The notes beneath the pieces were generated by a model. It did no database searches. It saw only the letters and a list, made by a program, of their open reading frames with translations, and was not told where the DNA came from. From contig CALFAY010000039.1 in NCBI GenBank assembly GCA_937944855.1, positions 1-64,000 on the forward strand: 64,000 nucleotides of DNA, given 5' to 3'. A program made the position numbers and the translations under genes. This DNA is from an uncultured Planctomycetota bacterium. Its GTDB lineage: Bacteria > Planctomycetota > Planctomycetia > Gemmatales > HRBIN36. Shown in pieces: positions 18,501 through 27,862 of this stretch. Positions within the stretch are counted from its first letter, which is position 1. Each line of letters starts with the position of its first letter.

Positions 18501-20767
18501 AGTTGCCGGTCCAGGGTGTCGATCAGTCCTCCCATTCGGCCGGGGAAGCCGTTTTCCGGGAGGGTCGCCCGGCTATTCGTCTGTCTGGGAGCCGGAGACG
18601 ACGCCGCAGCGGCTCGACAGGCGGCCTCCTGGACCCGTGCGGAAGCGGGCGATGTGACCGGATAGATGAAGCGATGTCGGCCGTCGCGGCCCCAGTCCAC
18701 CGCGTCCGTGGTCCGCCAGCAGGTTTCGCATTTGATGCAGTTCTCGTGGTTGACGATGATCTGAAGCTGGTTCTGCGGTCCCGGGCGGGCTTCGTACACA
18801 TGAGCCGGGCAGACGTGCCACAGGCCGTCCTGCACGATCTCGAAGCGTTTGTCGAGCCGCGTCGGCCAGTGGACGTGAATGTGCGAGCGGGCCGGAGCTT
18901 CGTAATGCAGTTCGCCCAGGCGGCCTTCCCAACTCGCCGCAGCCGATTCCCGCCGTACCGTCAGATCGCCAATGCTTCGACTGGCCGTCTCATACTCGCC
19001 GAGGTGGCCATGCCTGGTCGGACTCGTAGAGACGCCCAGCCGAGCCTGAACAAACCGCAGAAGCGTCACAAGCAAGGCGAACAGGGCGATTCCCGCTCCG
19101 GCGAAGCATCCGATCAGGCAGTCAAGCAGGTTGACTTGGCGGAACAACAGTGCGAAGGCCTCGCGGAGCTTGCTTTCGAGCGGTTCGTCGTCGTTGGCGT
19201 AGATGCGGCGGGCCGAGGCGGCCAGGACCGGCAGAAATCGCCGTGCCCAGCGGCGAACCAGCCAGGGAACGGCCTCCTGGGGGATTTCATTGCCTGCAAC
19301 GCTGAACGAGAACCGAATCTCCCCAGCCGAGGGAACGCCGACCCGCGGCAAGCCGGCCAGGTCGCGGAAAGCATTGAGCCAGCCATGAAGCAACAAGCGC
19401 CCGACAGCTGGGCGGCCGGTGATCTGCTTCAGACGCAGTGCTTTCCGCAGAGCTTTCCAGTCGTCACGCCAGGACAGCCAGCGCTGCGGACCCAACTGCT
19501 CGACCAGAAGGCGAACGAAGTCGAGCAGCCGACTGCGATTCCACCGCCGCGTCCGCGTCCAGACGTAGGCCGTCTTCAGGCACAGATCCACGTTGCCGTC
19601 GAAGAACCACTGGGTCCTTTCGACGTAACTGGGCCAGCGGCGGAGAAACTCCACGTCCTTCCACGCGCGGGTTTGCTGAAGCGGCTCCAGATAGTGCCGT
19701 CGCAGGTCCGCTTCGCTGAAGCTGCCCCCTTCGGCCCGGATGGCCTTGGCCGCTTCCACGAGGAGCAGCCCCATCCGCGTCGCCGGGCCGGTGTAGTTTG
19801 GGTAGGGGAAGTCAGTGCCGAGGGCCGTCGCTGCTCCGCCCACCGCCAGCCCGTCGCCGATCAGAATCGGGATGTCCTTGGCTCCGCCGCCCCGGATCAG
19901 CTTCGCTCCGTAGACGCCTCGCCGTCCCCCGCGGCACCAACGCTGCACCTCGGACAGGCTTTCAAACCATTCCAACAACAGATTCGGATCACCCTCGAAA
20001 TGGCGGGCCAGATGGTCGGCGGGCAGGACCAAGCCAATGGAGAGGCTTTGACGATTGGTGTAGATGAAGCCCCCCATGTTGAGATGCAACGGCCGACCCT
20101 TGAGCGTGCCGTTGCGCAACACGATCTCATAGGCGGCTCCTTCCTCCGGACCGAGGCCGAAATTGGCCTCAACCGCACCCTCTGGCAGTTCGATGACTTG
20201 CTTGATTCCATGCAAGAACGTCGGTTTGCCGTCGGCTGAGATCTGGCGCTCCAACCCTTCGCGCGTCACTAGATGGGAAGCATCCCCCTCGGCAAGGAAG
20301 GTCAGGTCGGCGTACAGCGGTCCGCGTTGCGTCGCCGCGCCGATGACCCGCTCACCGTCGCGGATCAGACTTTCCGCCGTGGTGTTGTTGAGCACGACGA
20401 CGCCATGCTGCACGGCCAGATGCGCAAGATGGTGATCGAAGATCGGCCGCAGGACCGTGTAGCAATGCCGAAAGGCTTCGGGATCCCGATACCGCATCCC
20501 GAACAGACTGTAGCCGTCGGAGACGAAGAAGCCGCGTTCGACCAGGCGGCGTTCCCAGGCCAGCTCCTCGACCGCTTGCGGACCCAGCAGCGATGGATGA
20601 GCGAGATTCTCGGCGAAATAGACGCAGCCGGACCAGTTCTCGGCCCCGGGAAACGGAGCGGCTTCGACGACGGCGACACGAAATCCGGCTTTGGCCAGTC
20701 CGATGCTCGCACTCAGACCCGCACACCCGCCGCCGATGACGAGCACATCGAATTGACTGGCTGCCAT
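12485..20767 (-). CDS. giant fusion: ETF-quinone oxidoreductase + two acyl-CoA dehydrogenase modules + EtfB + EtfA
   Basis: One uninterrupted frame of 2760 residues (about 300 kDa). Residues 1-520: ETF-quinone oxidoreductase/FixC-like flavoprotein with FAD loop VIGGGCAG (11-17). One hydrophobic helix lies at about 549-572. Residues 640-705: the ETF-QO/FixX ferredoxin module, with C653, C677, C680 and C683 spaced as in ETF-QO. Residues about 860-1190: acyl-CoA dehydrogenase-like module with QIFGGTGYSEDD and RDA (about 1163-1181) but no EGT Glu. Residues about 1345-1985: second, complete-looking dehydrogenase with TEPSAGSD (about 1615), INGSKMWITNG (about 1735) and YEGTNEIQR (about 1934). Residues about 2105-2330: EtfB. 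Residues about 2390-2735: EtfA with IGQSG and VGISGAPQH (about 2667). AAGGG lies upstream of the ATG. The chain would carry electrons from acyl-CoA through ETF to membrane quinone. It follows dnaJ by about 60 bp. Confidence 0.9.
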   Translation of the reverse strand: MAASQFDVLVIGGGCAGLSASIGLAKAGFRVAVVEAAPFPGAENWSGCVYFAENLAHPSLLGPQAVEELAWERRLVERGFFVSDGYSLFGMRYRDPEAFRHCYTVLRPIFDHHLAHLAVQHGVVVLNNTTAESLIRDGERVIGAATQRGPLYADLTFLAEGDASHLVTREGLERQISADGKPTFLHGIKQVIELPEGAVEANFGLGPEEGAAYEIVLRNGTLKGRPLHLNMGGFIYTNRQSLSIGLVLPADHLARHFEGDPNLLLEWFESLSEVQRWCRGGRRGVYGAKLIRGGGAKDIPILIGDGLAVGGAATALGTDFPYPNYTGPATRMGLLLVEAAKAIRAEGGSFSEADLRRHYLEPLQQTRAWKDVEFLRRWPSYVERTQWFFDGNVDLCLKTAYVWTRTRRWNRSRLLDFVRLLVEQLGPQRWLSWRDDWKALRKALRLKQITGRPAVGRLLLHGWLNAFRDLAGLPRVGVPSAGEIRFSFSVAGNEIPQEAVPWLVRRWARRFLPVLAASARRIYANDDEPLESKLREAFALLFRQVNLLDCLIGCFAGAGIALFALLVTLLRFVQARLGVSTSPTRHGHLGEYETASRSIGDLTVRRESAAASWEGRLGELHYEAPARSHIHVHWPTRLDKRFEIVQDGLWHVCPAHVYEARPGPQNQLQIIVNHENCIKCETCWRTTDAVDWGRDGRHRFIYPVTSPASARVQEAACRAAAASSPAPRQTNSRATLPENGFPGRMGGLIDTLDRQLDALAKALGEEPRTVDAARADYLLRLGHYAEQVAADLAARFASAVSDSPEPLSKLVRDAAARTGRVTQWLRNRRFAWAVAEARQLRQHHLAGLRQVLGTANETGELTQPADTALANQRAEIGQSLDEILPSAVWRHLEPEGTRHEGVTPRLAPHQEQALLALAASVPRSGPTEQALHPVRRKALLAELAARDPSLAFRVSIHLLARDLTGIEAASQWLALGVMQTDAFGDNTAWFVPRADRTFVLIEDRLVEVPADESKVRCEPLAPLGLRGAGLQKIALGSLSLLPGTPSPLRSPQSWWKVLTSADLTAIAHGMADTLLERAAEHAATRVQFPGLYSDDEARDTIAKFGAVKKLLAQMACRQRLLALFDEIFPQQLDSSGVRQAVLLKALAAELLGTAPGSVAYNAGQIFGGTGYSEDDILAKFYRDAAAFRYLGPANPAVWRGHAETLLASGNLSEWDDEASLFDQIAQRKALLPELEQLRLCRNRVRSCLAELRSRSHHIRDCQTLFALARLEAALLAAKAFLLDLHRRLERAETVETDAALLQCWVDEVAAQVLQVEQRIRKPLTAAVSFVAENQSPADTPTTREYELLLATPLPYDTGDYLVKPADFTVPRLTPEMASCDVGLRELDQRYRELFRGQFGQPRDGKPYERWLEDRHCPAKEDLDFLRQHGCFRFLIPKELGGEGLRKADYYLMVQNAQREADVATALTIQVNASLGTTPIFLARFKDIPKAKKELAAFVADHDLHHRVEADLQKLSVCATLPEVRRGVEALREVVEKRILGVTAARVVCHRFVTAWNNLAWALREHDRSGCRVELRHAEEGWHHACAVAPDLLAEMDRRAEACDLYLRLIASGQISAFALTEPSAGSDTARLASRAVLHSVPIESDPDGVLQFVPHGFREPRVLLDSRRVEVRSDGLYYRWSDKAPASRIEFDEYDYDTDNPKCRRYYLHGSRKVYFSDIGQIRERGGKLWYDYWEINGSKMWITNGRVMGVVALYARTEEGVTGFLVDRHAEGLIVGKDERKLGQCGSPTNELSLISLRVPRENVLGLEGRGQVNALETLNLGRAGIAMSSLASLQTVVKACQDLHPPSETSDADPVRPLAVNQYLAEALAFDLVGRLEHPHTRSLRIEASIAKFLVTELLHETIELAEDLHGLPGQTQAFVIEKRKRDARVLNIYEGTNEIQRSLIWTHLVQEVLPRWKEDTTSAAGQPDAFRSQITEYLGLRGAFRKRLAAVVGQFGANVVHNPSFQASCFELAEAAAWLKAMECVLGRWIWQQRFRIGDTSCAAEALERCRRETAARLFHFDLELERHNKGQYAPAVRAASLVLHRIQPGEAVPEANVSAQVSRPLAVLVVLEFEPVTSSRPVILQGQLLTATWRMTAASRSALECALRIRDAAPAWVKLHIAAVGGPDLALQLREALAYGAESATLLVASDLESETSRSSLALASPYEAAAALVRHFQAVHRRFDVLVAPQGDGRSEDGLLGLHLAGRLGCESVTWTAQVQIQHDATASEIRLSEPKRLRRETLPIVVQVPAGVALREFTTDGYLAGLDTRLDIVPWPQAVPVSEGAWVVEGLVERGGEELTSAKSVLDVDKAADLLREQLGIGGEAPEPDLVSLGKIEPVSEPSLLRDARTVTVLATDSQGRLAEGARAVLSADRQAGVLILAPPDSLAQQAAAGQAMRLGASRIVLLEVPKEALLVPAWKQRIVKEAWTAAGLRPEIVLGESWLEPLWPRLACRLDNSGYVVLRVSRLRRTSDGLVAVTRRAKLAVERRLFPESGRTAWMALLPEAETESPPAPPGSVEVQRWVAATTTLFTKETVADMLARVREEIGTPQLKDADFIIDVGFGIGSRDGYEAVIVPLERALRSLGVTQIAVGGSRKVTEELRLLPVDRQIGQSGVSVRPRILLAVGISGAPQHLSYIDPRATIIAFNRDPEAPIMTLNRRQARPRVFGVVGDLFETVPAFIAALKPVLPPESRSDPISRPEDGVLSRNPVPAP

Positions 20768-20828
20768 CCGTCGCCCTTTCGCGTTCAGACTCGCGCCGCG
20801 GCTTCCGGGTCGAAGGCCTGCGGTTCCC

Positions 20829-21950
20829 TTACGTCCTGGGAGTGTCCGAGCCTTTACCCCACCAGTCTTTCAGGAGCTCCAGAAAGGTCTTCTGCTGCGG
20901 GGTGACGTTTTTCTGTTCGATCTGCGCCAGTTCCCGCAGCAGTTCCTCCTGCCGTTTGGTCAGTTTGCGGGGGACTTCGATGACGATCTGCACAATGAGG
21001 TCGCCGTGTCCCCGTCCGCGGAGGTCGGGCATCCCTTTGCCCCGCAAGGGGATCTGCTGGCCGTATTGCGTTCCCCGCGGCAGAGTGATTTTCTCCCGGC
21101 CTTGCAGGGTCGGAACCTCGATCTCGGCCCCCAAAGCGGCCTGCGTGAAGCTGACCGGCACGGTGCAGATGAGATGCGACCCTTCGCGCTGGAAAAGCGG
21201 ATGTTCCCGGATTCGGACTTGCACGAACAGATCGCCGCGCGGCGCGCCAGCTTCCCCGGCATCGCCTTCTCCGCGGACGCGGACGCGGGTTCCCGTATCG
21301 ACGCCGGCGGGAATCTGCACCTCGATCCGCCTCCGCACCTCGACCATGCCCGAACCGTGGCAGCGTTCGCAGGGATCGCGGATGACCGTGCCCTTGCCGT
21401 CGCAGGTCCGGCAAGTGGTCTGCATCTGGATGAAACCGGCCTGCTGGATAAAGACGCCCATGCCCCGGCATCGAGGACAGGTCACGGGCCGTGATCCCGG
21501 ACGGATGCCGCTGCCGGAGCATTCGCCGCAGCGCTCCGCCCGTTCCACTTCCACGGTTCGCGTCACCCCCGTCGCCGCTTCGATCAGGTCCAGTTCGACC
21601 TCGACGAGAATATCCTGCCCGGCCTGCGGACCGCGCCGGCCGAAGCCCCTCATGCCGAACATCTGGGCGAACAGGTCGAACGGATCGACAGTCGGTCCGC
21701 GGAAGCCGCCTGGTCCGTTGCCTTCCAGACCGGCGTGCCCGTAGCGGTCGTAGCGCGCCCGTTTCTCCGGGTCGCTGAGCACCTCGTAGGCTTCGGTCAC
21801 TTCCTTGAAGCGGGCCTCGGCGTTCTCATCGCCAGGATTGAAGTCGGGATGGTACTTGCGGGCCAGACGCACATAAGCCGATTTGATCTGGTCCGGATCG
21901 GCGTCGCGGCTCAGTTCAAGAACTTCGTAATAATCCCGCTTCGTGGCCAT
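20829..21950 (-). CDS. dnaJ: chaperone protein DnaJ
   Basis: A 373-residue type I J-protein that recruits and stimulates DnaK. It has a J domain (1-68) with HPD in [10 protein letters not shown], a short G/F-rich region with GPGGFRG, four complete zinc-binding CxxCxGxG repeats ([32 protein letters not shown]) and the usual C-terminal substrate-binding halves. I prefer the ATG at 21950, with AGGGTGG just upstream; the frame also has a GTG at 21956. No DnaK or GrpE gene is in the window, and no CIRCE (HrcA) palindrome is visible upstream. The giant acyl-CoA dehydrogenase/ETF gene follows on the same strand after about 60 bp, so the two may share a transcript. Confidence 0.96.
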   Translation of the reverse strand: MATKRDYYEVLELSRDADPDQIKSAYVRLARKYHPDFNPGDENAEARFKEVTEAYEVLSDPEKRARYDRYGHAGLEGNGPGGFRGPTVDPFDLFAQMFGMRGFGRRGPQAGQDILVEVELDLIEAATGVTRTVEVERAERCGECSGSGIRPGSRPVTCPRCRGMGVFIQQAGFIQMQTTCRTCDGKGTVIRDPCERCHGSGMVEVRRRIEVQIPAGVDTGTRVRVRGEGDAGEAGAPRGDLFVQVRIREHPLFQREGSHLICTVPVSFTQAALGAEIEVPTLQGREKITLPRGTQYGQQIPLRGKGMPDLRGRGHGDLIVQIVIEVPRKLTKRQEELLRELAQIEQKNVTPQQKTFLELLKDWWGKGSDTPRT

Positions 21951-21989
21951 AACCACCCTGACCTGAAGACCCTTGGCATCTCCACCGAT

Positions 21990-22035
21990 CGGGAGGGGAG
22001 GGGCAGGGCAGGCTGCCCTGTCTCCCGAGAAACTC
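21990..22035. repeat. GC-rich inverted repeat between dnaJ and the redoxin gene
   Basis: A G-rich run followed by the perfect inverted repeat AGGGCAG-G-CTGCCCT and then a C-rich run. The inner loop is too small for a normal hairpin, but the outer G-run and C-run arms can pair. It lies just upstream of dnaJ on the minus strand and 150 bp upstream of the redoxin gene. A regulatory role is possible but unsupported. Confidence 0.35.
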
Positions 22036-22177
22036 GCAGTCCCTCCCGACTACAGATTTTACGGCACACTTGCAGATCGGGCGATGCCGAGTGAAACCTG
22101 GAGCAGCTCGTGCGGGTACGGTATGCTGATCCTCGTAGGCATCGCAGGCTCCAGAAGTGACTGTTCCGAGGTCTGCC

Positions 22178-24067
22178 ATGATGGCTTCGATACGGTTCCT
22201 TTCCTGTCGTGCCGCGATTCTCCCCGTGGTGATCGCCCTGGTCCTCATCCGCTCGCTTCCCGCGGTTCCGTCCGAGACCCAACCGCCGGTCGTGGAGAAC
22301 TTCACGCTCCCCGACATCCACGGCAAGCCCTGGTCGCTGCAAAGTCACGGCGGCAAGAAAGCCACAGTCCTGGTCTTCGTCTCCATCGAGTGCCCGATGT
22401 CGAACGCCTACCTCTTTGATCTGGCCGAAATGGCCAAGGAGTTCGCACCGCAGGGGGTCGCCTTCGCCGCCATCAATGCCAATCCGGAAGAAGACCCGAA
22501 ACTCGTCACCGCCCACGCCCGGGAATTTGGAGTGAACTTCCCGTTGCTTCTCGACCCGAAGCAGATCTCCGTCCAGAAACTCCGGCCCACGGTCAATCCC
22601 GAGGCCTTTGTGCTCGATGCCGAACGGAAGGTCCGTTATCGCGGCCGGATCGACGACGCCTACTCCGCCCGACTCGTCCGCAATCCCCAGGTCACCCGGC
22701 AGGACCTCAGGGAAGCCCTCAACGAGCTGCTGGCCGGCAAGCCGATCAGCGTACCCGTGACCAAAGCCTTCGGCTGCCCCATCGAGCCGGTTCGCACGGC
22801 CCGGAGCGAACCCCAATCATCCGATGTCACCTACTACCGCGACGTATTGCCGATCTTGCAGCAGCACTGCCAGGGCTGCCATCGGCCCGGCGAGGTCGGC
22901 CCGTTTTCGCTCATGACCTATCGCCAGGCGGTCAAGTGGGGCGAGGACATCAGAACATATACCCAAAGCCGCAGGATGCCGCCGTGGAAGCCGACCAATC
23001 CTTCGGGGTGGTTCCGCGACGAACGGCACATCAGCGACGAGGCCATCGCCACGCTGGCCCGCTGGGTGGACGCGGGGATGCCGGAGGGCGATCCTAAGGA
23101 TGGTCCGCCGCCGCGGAAATTCCCCGAAGGCTGGCAACTGGGCGAGCCGGACCTGGTTCTGACGGTCCCCGAAGAGATGACCATCGGGCCTACCGGCCCG
23201 GACCTGTTCCGCGTCTTCGTCCTGCCCACGGGCCTGACCGAAGACAAGTACGTCTCCGCCATCGAGGTCCGGCCGGGCAACAAGCGGGTCGTGCATCACA
23301 CCCTCAACTTCGTGGACACGCTGGGCCGCGGTCGCCGCCTAGAAGAGGCCGAAAAGAAGCGGACCAAGTCTGCCAGCGAACAGGATTACGGTCCCGGCTA
23401 CACGGTGCAGATGGGCATCGGCTTTTTCCCGCCCAACGGCAGCCTGGCCGGCTGGGCGCCGGGCAACGTGATCCGTCCTCTGCCCGAGGGCGTCGGATAT
23501 TACCTGCCGAAGAATTCCGACATCGTCGTGCAGGTCCATTACCACCGCACCGGCAAGGTCGAGAAGGACCAATTGCGGATCGGACTGTACTTCAGCAAGA
23601 CGCCGGTCCGGGAACGGCTGCAACCGATCGTGCTGCCCGGGCCGTTCCTGCGGATTCCGCCGGGAGACGGCAACTTCGTCGTCCGCGGGGCGATCCGCGT
23701 CAATCAGCCCGTGACGCTCCATCAGATCACCCCCCACATGCATCTGCTGGGCCGCAAGATCCGGGCTGACGTGACCTTCCCCGACGGCCGAAGGATGAAC
23801 CTCATCCAGATTGATGACTGGGATTACAACTGGCAGGAAACGTATTACTTCCAGGAGCCGATCCACGTTCCCGAAGGCAGCGTCTTCACGGTCGAAGCCG
23901 TGTATGACAACTCGGAAAGCAATCCGCTCAACCCCAATCGTCCGCCCAAGCCGGTCCGTTTCGGCGAACAGACTACCGACGAGATGTGCTTCGTCTTCCT
24001 CGGAGCGACTTCCGAGAAGCCAGGCCGAATCGCGGTTGTTCCCGCGTTGTCGTCAGAGCGACCGTAA
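22178..24067 (+). CDS. secreted redoxin / c-type heme / copper-monooxygenase-like protein (copy 1)
   Basis: A 629-residue exported protein. After a signal peptide (hydrophobic segment to about residue 30) comes a redoxin/AhpC-type thioredoxin domain (about 38-190) with a single Cys in SIECPMSN (C72) instead of CxxC. A cytochrome-type motif CQGCH (C231, C234, H235) follows in a short domain rich in MPPWKP. The C-terminal half resembles copper type II ascorbate-dependent monooxygenases: H373-H374 (VVHH), QVHYH, H520-M521-H522 (PHMH) and M603 (DEMC) sit where the two copper sites need ligands. I chose ATG 22178 because GAGG lies 6 nt upstream; a GTG at 22157 is less likely. The substrate is unknown. 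It has a close paralogue at 26017. Confidence 0.87.
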   Translation: MMASIRFLSCRAAILPVVIALVLIRSLPAVPSETQPPVVENFTLPDIHGKPWSLQSHGGKKATVLVFVSIECPMSNAYLFDLAEMAKEFAPQGVAFAAINANPEEDPKLVTAHAREFGVNFPLLLDPKQISVQKLRPTVNPEAFVLDAERKVRYRGRIDDAYSARLVRNPQVTRQDLREALNELLAGKPISVPVTKAFGCPIEPVRTARSEPQSSDVTYYRDVLPILQQHCQGCHRPGEVGPFSLMTYRQAVKWGEDIRTYTQSRRMPPWKPTNPSGWFRDERHISDEAIATLARWVDAGMPEGDPKDGPPPRKFPEGWQLGEPDLVLTVPEEMTIGPTGPDLFRVFVLPTGLTEDKYVSAIEVRPGNKRVVHHTLNFVDTLGRGRRLEEAEKKRTKSASEQDYGPGYTVQMGIGFFPPNGSLAGWAPGNVIRPLPEGVGYYLPKNSDIVVQVHYHRTGKVEKDQLRIGLYFSKTPVRERLQPIVLPGPFLRIPPGDGNFVVRGAIRVNQPVTLHQITPHMHLLGRKIRADVTFPDGRRMNLIQIDDWDYNWQETYYFQEPIHVPEGSVFTVEAVYDNSESNPLNPNRPPKPVRFGEQTTDEMCFVFLGATSEKPGRIAVVPALSSERP

Positions 24068-24179
24068 GAGATTGCCGTCCTGCCCAAGCCTTCGCGGAAC
24101 TTACCCGGAGGTTTCTTTGACGCTTTGGAACAAACCCCGCTACAATGGAGCCGCACCCTTGAGACTCGGGAGAGACGGA

Positions 24180-25061
24180 ATGAATCGAAGTTGGCTGCCA
24201 ATTCTGCCCGGCTTGGCGATGGCTTTGCTGCTCGGCGGTTCCGCCGTGCAAGCCGATCCGCCGCCGGGGGCCGAGGCCGAGGCCAAACCGGCCCAGCCCA
24301 GTTACCGGGTTCCTTACCAGTTGACGGAAACCAAGCACATTCTGGTTCGTGCCCGGATCAACGGTAAGGGGCCATACCATTTCATCGTGGATACGGGAGC
24401 ACCGGCCCTGTTCGTCAGCACCGAGTCGGCCCAGAAACATGGTCTGACGGCCGGACCTGACGGCTGGGCGGAACTGGACAAACTCGAAATCGAAGGCGGA
24501 GCAGTGCTGGAGAAGATCAAGGCCCGTGTCGAGACCCCGTTCCAGGTTTCGGGCATGAATGCGATGGGCCTGCCCGGCATCCGGCTGGACGGCATGCTCG
24601 GCTACACGGTGCTGGCGCAGTTCCGCATCGAACTCGACCTCACCAGGCCACACATGATCTGGACGCGGCTGGACTGGACGCCGCCTCCGCCTCGTCCCAT
24701 TCTCGACGGCGGACAAGCTCCCAATGAACTGGCCGCGATGGGCGGCCTGATGAGGCTGCTCCAGGTTTTCATGCAGAAGCGTCCCGAGCCAGTCTATATC
24801 CAGCGCGGCTTTCTCGGCGTCCAGTTGGCCGAGAAGGACGGCGGCGTGGTCGTCGACCACGTCCTGCCCGGCAGCCCCGCGGACAAGGCTGGGCTTCGAA
24901 GCGGGGACCGCATTCTCCGGTTTCATGAAAAGGATGTCGGCTCGCTGAAGGACTTGCATGGCCTGGCTGCCGAGCACGCATCCAAGCAAGAAGTTGCTCT
25001 GGAAGTGGAACGCGGCGGCCAAAAGCACGCTAAGACCATCCGGACGGAAAGGGGGCTGTGA
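24180..25061 (+). CDS. secreted retropepsin-like aspartyl protease with PDZ domain (copy 1)
   Basis: A 293-residue exported protein. Signal peptide: MNRSWLPILPGLAMALLLGG, cleaved near AVQA-DPP. The aspartyl-protease fold has a single active-site motif VDTGA (D71), as in retropepsin-like bacterial proteases that dimerise. A PDZ domain follows (about 205-290, FLGVQL, GSPADKAGL, GDRIL). The frame is open back to 23811, but the start at 24180 is set by the signal peptide and a GGAG upstream. It lies 3 bp before its paralogue, so the two are co-transcribed. The middle segment is Pro-rich (WTPPPPRPIL). The protease target is unknown. Confidence 0.88.
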   Translation: MNRSWLPILPGLAMALLLGGSAVQADPPPGAEAEAKPAQPSYRVPYQLTETKHILVRARINGKGPYHFIVDTGAPALFVSTESAQKHGLTAGPDGWAELDKLEIEGGAVLEKIKARVETPFQVSGMNAMGLPGIRLDGMLGYTVLAQFRIELDLTRPHMIWTRLDWTPPPPRPILDGGQAPNELAAMGGLMRLLQVFMQKRPEPVYIQRGFLGVQLAEKDGGVVVDHVLPGSPADKAGLRSGDRILRFHEKDVGSLKDLHGLAAEHASKQEVALEVERGGQKHAKTIRTERGL

Positions 25062-25064
25062 CCG

Positions 25065-25907
25065 ATGACGCTTCTGAGTGCCTTGCTGCTGCTGGTTCCG
25101 TTTCCCCCCGCTGATCCGCAGGTCGCGGTCGAGCCGCCCAAGGCCGTCGGCAAAGTCACGGTGCCGATGGAGATTCTCAAGAGCAAACACATTGCCGTCG
25201 AGATCAAGGTCAACGGCAAAGGGCCTTACCGCGTCATCTTCGACACCGGCTCGCCGGTCACGCTCTTGGGCAATCGCATTGCCCAGGACGCGGGAGTGAT
25301 CTCGAAGGACCAGGCCCGGACGCCGGCCCTGTTCGGCGCCCGCGGCATGGGCACGGCCAAGACACTCGCTCTCGGCGATCTGGTCGTCGAGAACATGCCC
25401 GTCATGGTCATGGACCATCCGGCCCTGCGGGCAGCCGCCCGGGCCTTGGGACCGCTGGAGGGCATCGTCGGCTATCCGTTCTTCAGCCGCTATCGCACCA
25501 CCTTCGACTATCAAGCCAGCACGATCACGTTCGAGCCGGTCGAGTACTCCGACGCCGCCGGAGCGGACCTGATGCAGATGGTCATGCTCATGATGAACGA
25601 CCGCAGCAATAAACCCATCCAGAAAGTGCAGTCGCCGCGGACGCTGTGGGGCTTTCGCCTCGAAAAGCCGACGGAAGACGAGGAAAGCGGCGTGGTGATT
25701 CGGGAGGTCCTGCCGCAAAGTCCGGCGGCCGAGGCCGGTCTGGAAGCGGGAGACCGCCTGTTGGAACTTGACGACGTCTGGACCGAATCAGTCGCGGATG
25801 CTTACCGGGCGGCTGGCGGCGTATCGCCGGGGCAGAAGGTGAAAGCGAAGATCAAACGGGGCGAGATGGAGAAGTGCGTCACCATCGTGCCCCGTGCGGG
25901 TTTGTAA
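25065..25907 (+). CDS. secreted retropepsin-like aspartyl protease with PDZ domain (copy 2)
   Basis: A 280-residue paralogue of the preceding gene with the same order: short signal peptide (MTLLSALLLLVPFPPADP), protease fold with FDTGS (D60) and a flap-like GARGMG segment, then a C-terminal PDZ domain (about 200-278, VVIREVLPQSPAAEAGLEAG). A Met-rich patch (DLMQMVMLMMND) lies between the two domains. It starts 3 nt after the stop of the first copy, typical of a tandem duplication kept in one operon. Whether the two act as a heterodimer (each gives one Asp) is an inference worth testing. Confidence 0.88.
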   Translation: MTLLSALLLLVPFPPADPQVAVEPPKAVGKVTVPMEILKSKHIAVEIKVNGKGPYRVIFDTGSPVTLLGNRIAQDAGVISKDQARTPALFGARGMGTAKTLALGDLVVENMPVMVMDHPALRAAARALGPLEGIVGYPFFSRYRTTFDYQASTITFEPVEYSDAAGADLMQMVMLMMNDRSNKPIQKVQSPRTLWGFRLEKPTEDEESGVVIREVLPQSPAAEAGLEAGDRLLELDDVWTESVADAYRAAGGVSPGQKVKAKIKRGEMEKCVTIVPRAGL

Positions 25908-26016
25908 GTCCGCCGGGGGAGGGTCTGACAGACAGGACTTTCCCGGGCGTGTCTTGCGGAGACCGATCATTTCCTCGCGAAGTCCGAGGATTCAGGGAAA
26001 GAGGGAGATTTCATCC

Positions 26017-27795
<1,779 letters not shown>

Positions 27796-27805
27796 GCAGT
27801 ACATC

Positions 27806-27848
27806 CCCCACCCTGCCCTCTCCCGTCGGGAGAGGGTTTGGTGAGGGA
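27806..27848. terminator. perfect GC-rich hairpin between convergent genes
   Basis: The 9-bp stem CCCTCTCCC / GGGAGAGGG with loop GTC (27816-27836) is followed by TTTGGTGAGGG. The flanks CCCCCACC and GGTGAGGG extend the palindrome imperfectly. It lies between the ends of the redoxin gene and the convergent ceramidase-like gene, so it may end both transcripts. The same kind of sequence occurs as a dispersed REP-like element in many bacteria, which is an alternative reading. The T-run on the plus side is only three bases. Confidence 0.5.
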
Positions 27849-27862
27849 AAAGTTGCTTGCTA

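Noticed and set aside
21957-22177. Search for a HrcA/CIRCE operator in front of dnaJ
   Set aside because: No TTAGCACTC-N9-GAGTGCTAA type palindrome is present; only a GC-rich inverted repeat unrelated to CIRCE was found.
23973-25718. Minus-strand frame opposite the protease-PDZ genes
   Set aside because: The plus-strand genes have signal peptides and active-site motifs; the minus frame has none.
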